Source: Lamellibrachia satsuma
Taxonomy: Eukaryota > Annelida > Polychaeta > Sabellida > Siboglinidae
Direction of reading: 5' to 3'
NCBI GenBank assembly: GCA_033239005.1
Contig: BSQZ01000009.1
Location: 7,180,252-7,244,251 of the forward strand
Length of the DNA: 64,000 bases
The notes beneath the pieces were generated by a model. The model was not told the origin of the DNA. It did no database searches and worked only from the letters and a program-made list of their open reading frames with translations. Position 1 is the stretch's first letter. Each line of letters opens with the position of its first letter. Below are positions 22,601 through 31,600 of the stretch, piece by piece. A program made the position numbers and the translations under genes.

Positions 22601-25600
22601 ATGATGATGCTTGCATCTGCTGGGAAACTGATTAAAGCGTGATTGTTTTTTGGGTGTTTTAGCTAGTTCTACATTGTAGTCATTGCTGGCCAGGTGATGG
22701 CACAGTAGTGTATGACTATATCATGTTGCAGGGTCACATGCGTGAGGGCAAGTGTCACATGTCAATGGGCGAGGCCTCAGCTGCAGTCAGGTCATACCAG
22801 GTGGCACTCCAGTTAGATCCTCAGAGTGCCGCGGCTCAGAGAGAGGTGAGTTGGCCGTGGACTACAGAGGGGGGAGGCGATTACATCACAAATGTAATTG
22901 ATTACGATTACTGTTAAAATTTATGAGTATGATTACTTTAAAAATGAGTGTCAATAGATTTCTTTTTTTACCAATGTTTTTCTACCCGATATTAGAACAC
23001 ACTCACTGTGTGTGTAATACCTATCTTGTATTCGATACAAAATGAAGAGAAGACCCTTTTTGCGTTTTAGTTGGGAACTGGGCAACATAAATTGTGATTG
23101 TCATTATTACAATTACTTTGGTAATGTAATCGATTACGATTACTTGGCTAGTAGTCTACAGGCAGTGTCAGATTGTAGAAGGAACAACTTCTAGTTAGCA
23201 GGAATGGATATTCACCTATGTTATCATTGTTAGTGTTGTATCTTTTTGGTGTTTCCCCTTTGAACTTATTCAAGTGAACATTGGAATTAATATTGTGCAT
23301 GCAGTCCAGCAGCGCTACACGCTTTAAATCAGAATATTGGTGGAAAAACACAGAATTGGAGTTGTTGTCATCTCTTACAAATTAATATCCATCCATTCGA
23401 AAACTGTATGAATGTGCACTATTTTCAAAGATATTTGAAGGTATTCCAGACATCTAGGGTAATTAATCACACTAGCAAACATGCCCATCCCCAGGACGGG
23501 ATAACTGGCGCTACTTACTCTCAAACAGTTTACACACCGAAGTATTCACTGCGCATGCGTGTGGTTTCATAACATTTTACGTAGCGAACATTTGTTGTTT
23601 TACCATAAAAACCACTAAGAACCCTTGATATATGAGGTATTTCGATAAAAATAAAGGTGCTACGTTTCATTCGTGGGGTTGTAGATTAATCCCTGAAAGT
23701 TTGGCGCCTGAGATGCAAGCCGCCTAGCAGGAAAACGTGAACAAACATATGCTAGTTCGATTATAGTTAGATTTCATGGATATGTGGTGGCCTAACATTA
23801 ACATATAAAACTGTAAGTGTTTTTACATGGCAATAAGACGTTAACATTCTGTGGTACCATCTAACCTATCACGCAGAGAGCTCTACACTAACATAAACTA
23901 AATTACACTAAGATGCTATGTACTCTATTTTAAATCTTCATGCTACCAGCCAGTGATTATCATGAATGTGTCTTTCCTTGACCAGGTGAAAGTGTGAAGA
24001 GATTTGTAATGTTGTGATTTGAGGTGCTACAAGCGAAGACGTTACAGCAGTTAGAGGACCGGGCCATGTTGTGTTACAAGAAAGGAGACTACCGCCAGGT
24101 ACGCTTCACAAACACATGTTTATCTTTAGAGCAATTTCCAGGACTACAGGTTAAAAAAAACCAGGCCAGGAATAAACTGCTGCCATAGGTATATGGAACC
24201 AATTTAGGTGAGCAATTTGTTAGTTTTATTTTATCTGTCTGGTGGTGCAAGCATTCAGTTTTATTGAGATACTTTGTGCAAATTTGGTTGGCTAAATATT
24301 GGATTTTTTCAGATGTGTCGTTTGTTTAAATATGACAACTACGTTATGTTGGAAATCTTAGTGTTAGATGTGTGATGTTTAATTGTCGTGTGTGATTGTA
24401 TTTTGATGTTTATTTTCTATTTTTGCATTGTCTCTTGTTACATGTGTATATGCTATGTTGATTAGTAGATCTTATTTTGCCTCTGTTCATAAATTGCATA
24501 TCACTATTTTACAACTTTTACGATCCATTCTCTGCACGTTAAAATGTCTTGAACATTTGGAAGATCTAAATATAAAAACAGTTTGAGTAAAAGCCCATTT
24601 CGTTGAAGTAGACTTTGTGTTTATTATATTTCAGGTTGTCTACTGCATGGATCGGTGCTTAGAAATAGCTCCTGGATGCTCGAGGTTTAAAGTCCTCAAA
24701 GCAGAATGTCTAGCATTATTAAAACGCTACGAAGAATCACAAATAATAGCCAAGTAAGTGCCTTTAGTGTCAGTTTGTCAGGGTGCATTCTGGGCCTTTA
24801 AAAATCCTTAGATTTCATATGTTCTAATTCAAGGTCTTGAAACCCTTGAATTTTGCCGAGTAGTCTCAAAAAGCCTTGAATTACACTCGGTAGCCATAAA
24901 AATTGAAATGGCCATGAATTTGAAATCTCCATTACTGTACTGATTCTGGTTTGTGGCTGTAATGCTTGTTATGAGCCAAGTAAGAGGGTTCTATGAGGGT
25001 ACAGGTGACACTGAAACCTGATGAGTACTCGTACGTCATGCACCTGCATCACATCGCTTAGATCACCAGGCAGTGGTATTGTGTAAGAACTAGGAATTGT
25101 TTGATTTCTTCCATATACAGCAGTACTTGTCTTCAATGGACGCATCTGTATCCAAGCAAAAGTGACCAATTCTTATTTTCACGCTCTGCAATTTGGCACA
25201 GCGAAGTATATTTACGATACTTGTCTGCGGATCAACGGAAACATTATTACTCTTCCTTGTCATTTCACCACAGTTTTGTATTGGTGTTGCCTGGTCAGCT
25301 GCATTTAAAACTATTTCACTGATTCTTGTACAAGGCTTATTTGTAGATCTCAGTTACAATTGACAGGCCACTGGGGCCAGACCTGATTGAATTCCTAAAA
25401 GGAAGACAAAACACTGTTCATTCATGCAAATGCAAAACACACATCACCTCATTTCCATAGTCATTGTATTTAAAGTTTATTGAGCATCACCAAAGCAATT
25501 CTAAGTTAGTTGTTTGGAGAAAGATGAGGAGTACATCGAGAGGAGACTGTTGAACGGCCATCAAAGTTACATGACTTCTTCTGTTGCGTAACTATGACAA

Positions 25601-28600
25601 CCAGCCACACACCGCACTGTTTGTCTGCCGTTTTCTAAACAAAATCATGAAATTAATTACTGCTGTCCGCCTTAGCAGAGACATATAACCAAACTATCCT
25701 GTATGCCACTCTGCGTTCACCAGGTACCCCCTCAACAGAGGGACGTTTATATGGTAAAACAGTCCGTACATTGAGAAAGTGTCCCAACATTATTTCTCTT
25801 CATCCTTTTCTTGCAGTGATGCTGCTATTGTTTGGTACAATCTGGGAAATGTGTCCATGGATAATCACAGGGACATAGTTGACTAGTACTGTGTATCATC
25901 TGTGTATCATCTGTGTATCATCTCTTACTTCGTTGTTTACTCAAAATGGTAAAAATTGACTAAGTGCGTTTTGGAATACAGCTCTTCAGTTGTGAACGGC
26001 TCATAATTACTGTCCTGTTCAACACAGATAAGCAGAACAGTTGCGAAGTGGATTGACGTATTAGCAGTTGCAATAAACCGCTGACTTTTTTGCAGTGACT
26101 TGCTCAGGTTTGATGGGATGAATGCGGACGCAATGTACGTGCGAGGATTGTGTCTGTACTACGAGGATAACATGGACAAAGCATTCCAACACTTCCAGCA
26201 CGTGCTGAGACTTGCTCCTGACCACCAGCACGCCAAGAGCATCTACAAGGTATGCTGGGTCGTCATGCATGCAAACACATGTACGCATGCACAACATGCA
26301 CGCAGAAATCTTTCCATGTTTGTTTAACTAGTGTTTGATAAACTTAAAAAACACAGATGAAAATTAGTAGTTTTGGTAGCGTTTCAAATAAATAAGAGAA
26401 ATTAATGTTTTCTTTGCATTGTGTGATATGTTAATATAATATATTAGACAACTCATCATTTTTGTTTCTTCCATATTTGTTGCCTGGAGTTATTCCCACG
26501 TAGTCTACTTAAATAGGCCTGTGTATGTGTTCAAATTGTTTGAAGTCGGCCTGCTGATGGATATTGGTAGGTAGAGAATTCTATTTTGAAGCTAGGTACG
26601 GGCTATCGCGACAGTGACTCATCATTATTTGGTGGTGTGTTGTAGAAGGCGAAGTCGCTGCATCAGAAGAAGGAGGCAGGCAACGAGGCATTCCGAGTGG
26701 GCAAACTTCAGGATGCTCTGGTGCTCTACAGTGAGGCACTCGAGATCGACCCAAATAATGTGCTCACAAACTCGAAGCTCTACAACAACCGCGCCACTGT
26801 CTTTGCTAAAGTAAGTTGTAGACCGCGAGCTGGGAAACCTCTTTTCATTGGTCGCCGTGTCAACAGTCAACAATGTATGTGATAATAAATTGAAGGGCGC
26901 TGTTAACTGGCAGTAGTGCATTGGATAGTCAGTCAAAAAGACCTGGGTCCACCTGTTGTCATTTCGAAACTTGGACAATTTCGTTCACAGCACTTTTCAT
27001 GTGTCTTTTTAAAGAGACACAAAAAGTCGTTGGTCCATTCTAGCTAATGTCTAATCTGACTATGTCTGGGGAGGTCAAAGATCCCACACAGTGTAATGGA
27101 AAAAACTGTCGTGGACTCACTATCTCTATATTGGTGCAAATGCAACCTGGCAACACCCATCTGCGAAAGATGTGCCAGATCTGAAACTGAAACATGCTAA
27201 CGAGTTCCCTCTAAACATTTTCTCCTCTTTTACAGAATATGTCACATGTCTTTCCACGCTACACTTTCATGTTCAGTTCGTTCCACTGTGGCTTCTTCCA
27301 ATCCTTTATGTCATCCCTCCATCTTCTTTGTGGTCTTCCTCTTCTTCGCTTATTGTCCATCATACCTTCGAAGATGACTAACTAACTAACTTGTTCATGT
27401 GTCCAAACCACTTCAGTTTGCGTTGACAGACTTCGTCCAAAATCAGTTTTTAAACCAGTGATGTGACACATTTCAACTACTACTATATGTTGTGTTGTCT
27501 CCCATTTAGATATGTACTCACCTCAATGATCCCATTTCAAATGGACCCTAGTGCAGACGACTTCCCTCTTCCTGTGTGCCTCCGTGTTGTCGCTTTCTTG
27601 CTCGGTTCAACCCAGTATTGTCATTTGTCCATAAGAAACATGGTGTGTTTTCAGCAAAAACGGTTGGACGAGGCTATCACAGACTGTACGGCTGCTATCA
27701 AGCTGGATGACACCTATACGAAGGCGTATCTTAGACGAGCCAAGTGGTAAGAATTCTCTCTTTCGTTTCAACCAGTACCAGACCTGTGGCTGGATTTCAT
27801 GCCATCAAATGATACCATCTGTACGATGTGTAGAAAGGAATGTTTTCTCTGAGTAACCACAAAGACAAGTTGGCTTATAAAATCGTTGAAAAACCAAACA
27901 GTATATTAGATTTCCTTTTTCTGTGTGATGTTTCAGTATGATACAGATTGTTTGATGTGATGTGATAGGAAATACTTGTAAATTGGCAAACTATTTCTTG
28001 CTGTTTGCACGCATAGGTGCCCACTCTTATGGTTTACCTGAAAGTCGTCCAGATTTTGTTGTTAACAATCTTGCATGTGTAGGAGACACTCCGTATGGTT
28101 TTGTGTATTGGGAATATTTTTATTTGTTATATTTGCATTTTTGTCTTATGGAATACATTTGCCAAATGGTGTGTGGATAACAGATCATCGGTTAAAACGC
28201 ATCTGAAGAGCAACTCTAGTAAATATTTGCCATGCATTATTGAATACTCATTTTGAGCCAGCAGATGTAGATACTTATATGGGTTTATTTGCGATCTTAT
28301 TGATTTCTGTTACCAATATTACAGGTGCGCACCACTCAGGTGTGGCATGTGCCTTTCTACAACCCTTCTAGGCTGCATTTCATTTGTATAATAATTTTAT
28401 TGACTGCTCGCATTTTTCTCAGAATTAGCGTTTGTGTAAAAGGTTGAAATGTTAGTTTTAGTTCGAAGTGAAAATACTGCTGTGCATGCATGCAAGCAAG
28501 CATGTAAGTATGATTAACATGTACAGTAATATTGAGGATGATTGCTGCAAATGTGGGTGGTGTCACTTTTATAGCAAACATCAGGGGAAGAGGGGACGTT

Positions 28601-31600
28601 GACTATATATTTTTACAATGTAGGCCTATAGAGTCAATATCACAATTACAATGTAGGTCCCTCTGGAGTCAACATTACAATGTAGGTCCCTCTGGAGTCA
28701 ACATTACAATTACAACGTAGGTCCCTCTGGAGTCAACATTACAAGTACAATGTAGGTCCCACTGGATTCAACACCACCATTACAATGTAGTTCCCTATGG
28801 ATTCAACACCACCATTACAATGTAGTTCCCTATGGATTCAACATTACCATTACAGTGTAGGTCCCTCTGAATAATGTAAATGTAATTTGTGAAAATGTTA
28901 ATCAAGTTGTGATCATTTCTTGATTAGTAAATATAATCGTCTTGTATTGTGACTATTTTCTTGTATAAATATGAATGAGCAATCTGGTATTCATTATGAA
29001 GTATAATCCTGCCAGTGTTGAACGTAGCACTACTATCTTGTGCGAAAGTGTATTGTTATACCTGATTAGTATTCAGTTATTTTACCAATAAAACATGTCA
29101 TGATGTTGACATGAGAAATGGTCATGAAAATGTTATTTCTGTGTCTTGGAAAGTCGTGTCATTTGATAATAACAAATATGAAGTTGGCATTAACCATCAA
29201 TTAACCATTACCTTTTAATAACATCACATCAATTTTGCTGCTGCATTTTCCTGAGCATCAAGGCTTGCAGTCTAAATGTTTAGTTTTCAGTCTGGATGAA
29301 ACAATTACAGCAACGCTTTATTCCAAAGGTAAACGTTTGATTTGGGTGACAATCTGACATGTCACCAACTATTTGGCTGACTGTCTCTCGTTTGTTATAC
29401 AGCTTCATGGACACAGAGAAGTTTGAAGAAGCTGTCCGTGACTATGAACACGTCTACAAGACAAATAAAACCAGAGGTTAGCATCACGGGCACGTTACCC
29501 TGTACGAGAAATTGCAGTTACTGACTTTTAAAAATTTCAGGTATATCTATTTAGGTGATGAGTGATGGGAATCTGTGATGTATCGTAAATAAATAGAATT
29601 TCACTTAGTGGGAATATTTCAGTTATTTTATGTCGTTGTGAAATGGCTGTATATTTGCATGAACTTTTGAAACTGCTGGTTTATCCTGTTCCTGTATCAC
29701 ACCCACATGATAACAGGAGTGATATAAATATATTTTTATAATTATACCAAAAAATTTATTGCTTTGGTACTATGAAAACTGCATTCGAATCTGTTGTTTT
29801 GTTTAACAATAATTAATCATAGGTATTTGTGTTGGCTTAAGTGCTCATTGTAAATTGATCAACTAATGATCACTAGCCAGACCTGGGCTAATTTCATGAA
29901 GCATTCATACCTATGAAGGAACTAATGGGAACAGTAGATGACGGTTAGGTAACTCAGAACATTTGTATATAACTACGAACATGAAGGTTTGAACACTGTG
30001 AAGCCGGGCCCCTGACCTGTGTCCCTGTCGACAGAACACAAGCAGCTGGTGCAGGAGGCAAAGCTGGAGCTGAAGAAGAGCAAGCGCAAGGATTACTACA
30101 AGGTGCTCGGAGTGAGCAAGACTGCCACCGACGAAGAAATCAAAAAGGCTTACAGGAAGAGGGCACTGGCCCACCATCCTGGTAGGTGGCGCCACCTGAC
30201 CCAGTCCCTGTGTTGTTGTCGTCGTCGTTGTTATTGTTGTTGAAAGGTGGGACAGAAATTGTACTTTACTTATGTGTTTGTAGCTTTTAGCAGACATGTC
30301 TGCAAGTAGACTTTATATATGACTCCATGCCTGGCAGCACCTTCTTGGCTTCACGTCTGGTAGCCTTGATGTAGCACAGGAATGCATTGAAACATTTCTG
30401 CAGTCTGTTCTGTTTGTGACTCGGGGTAGAAGCACCTCATCGAAGCCTGTCTGCCAGTGTTCATCAGCTATTCAGCGAGACAGACGGGTCTGTTTTATGC
30501 GGGCCATGTGGCACTTGCCACGTCTTCACTGGTGACATGATGGGTTTTCTTGCCGAGCACTTGCGATACATCGTCAACCAAAGTGGCGGGTATTCTTTTC
30601 TTGGCAGCTACTTATAAACCTTGCCATCATTGCCAGCCTTTCATTGCCAGTGCTCTCATAACCAGGGCTGGGTCCAATTATGTAATTGCAATTGTAATTG
30701 ATTACAGTAAAATGCTGTAATTGTAATTGACTTAGGTTTTAAAATTCTGCTGTAATTGTAATTGAAATATGTTGTGTAATTTCATCAATCAATTACAGTA
30801 TTTTTTATAACAAACTGTCAGAAAAAAACTTAATTATAACCCACCATGCAGGACCTGCTCATAAAATCAAAGGAATATTCAGATATAACAAGTGCACAGA
30901 ATATGTCTGGCCTTCCTAAGCAATGTTTAAGTGCAATCTGCCAGCAGACAGCTCACACCTGGCTTCCGAAGGGTTCCAAATATGCCAAAAGGCATCACCA
31001 TTAGCTGTTTTCAAGGTATACCCCAACTGGTCATTGGTCTGTGTTTTCTTTGATTCTGTAATCTTCTATCAGTGAAGGGCCAGGTGGTGGTTTCTGTTGA
31101 TACAGTACTTTGATCATGTAATTAACACTGCCCAAGTCAGTAAATAAGCTCAGTTGAGATTGAGCTACAGCCCACAGGTTTATTAGGTAAGAATACTGAC
31201 TGGGCTTGAAGCATGGAAGGCAAACTAGGGTACAACCTCAAAGTAAACCAATCTGGGTATAACACAGTAGTTGAAATGGGTGTACACCAAGGAGTATACA
31301 CAAAACCCCTCAGGACGTATCTTGATGTAAACATTGCTAATGTACTGGTATGAATTATTTGTGGTTACATTTTATGAGTATAATTGTTTTGAAATGGCTT
31401 AGTAGATTGGAGAGACTCATTACGATTTCAAATGGTTGTGGCCTTTGTTTATAGTTGTACTGTACTCTTTGTAATTAAACATTAATTAATGAACCAAGCA
31501 AACATTACATGATATTTATAAGGAACAATAATATTTATCTAGCTAATTGTATATGAAGTCATGGTTCAACAAAATGTACAAACATCTCCAAGTCCATTAT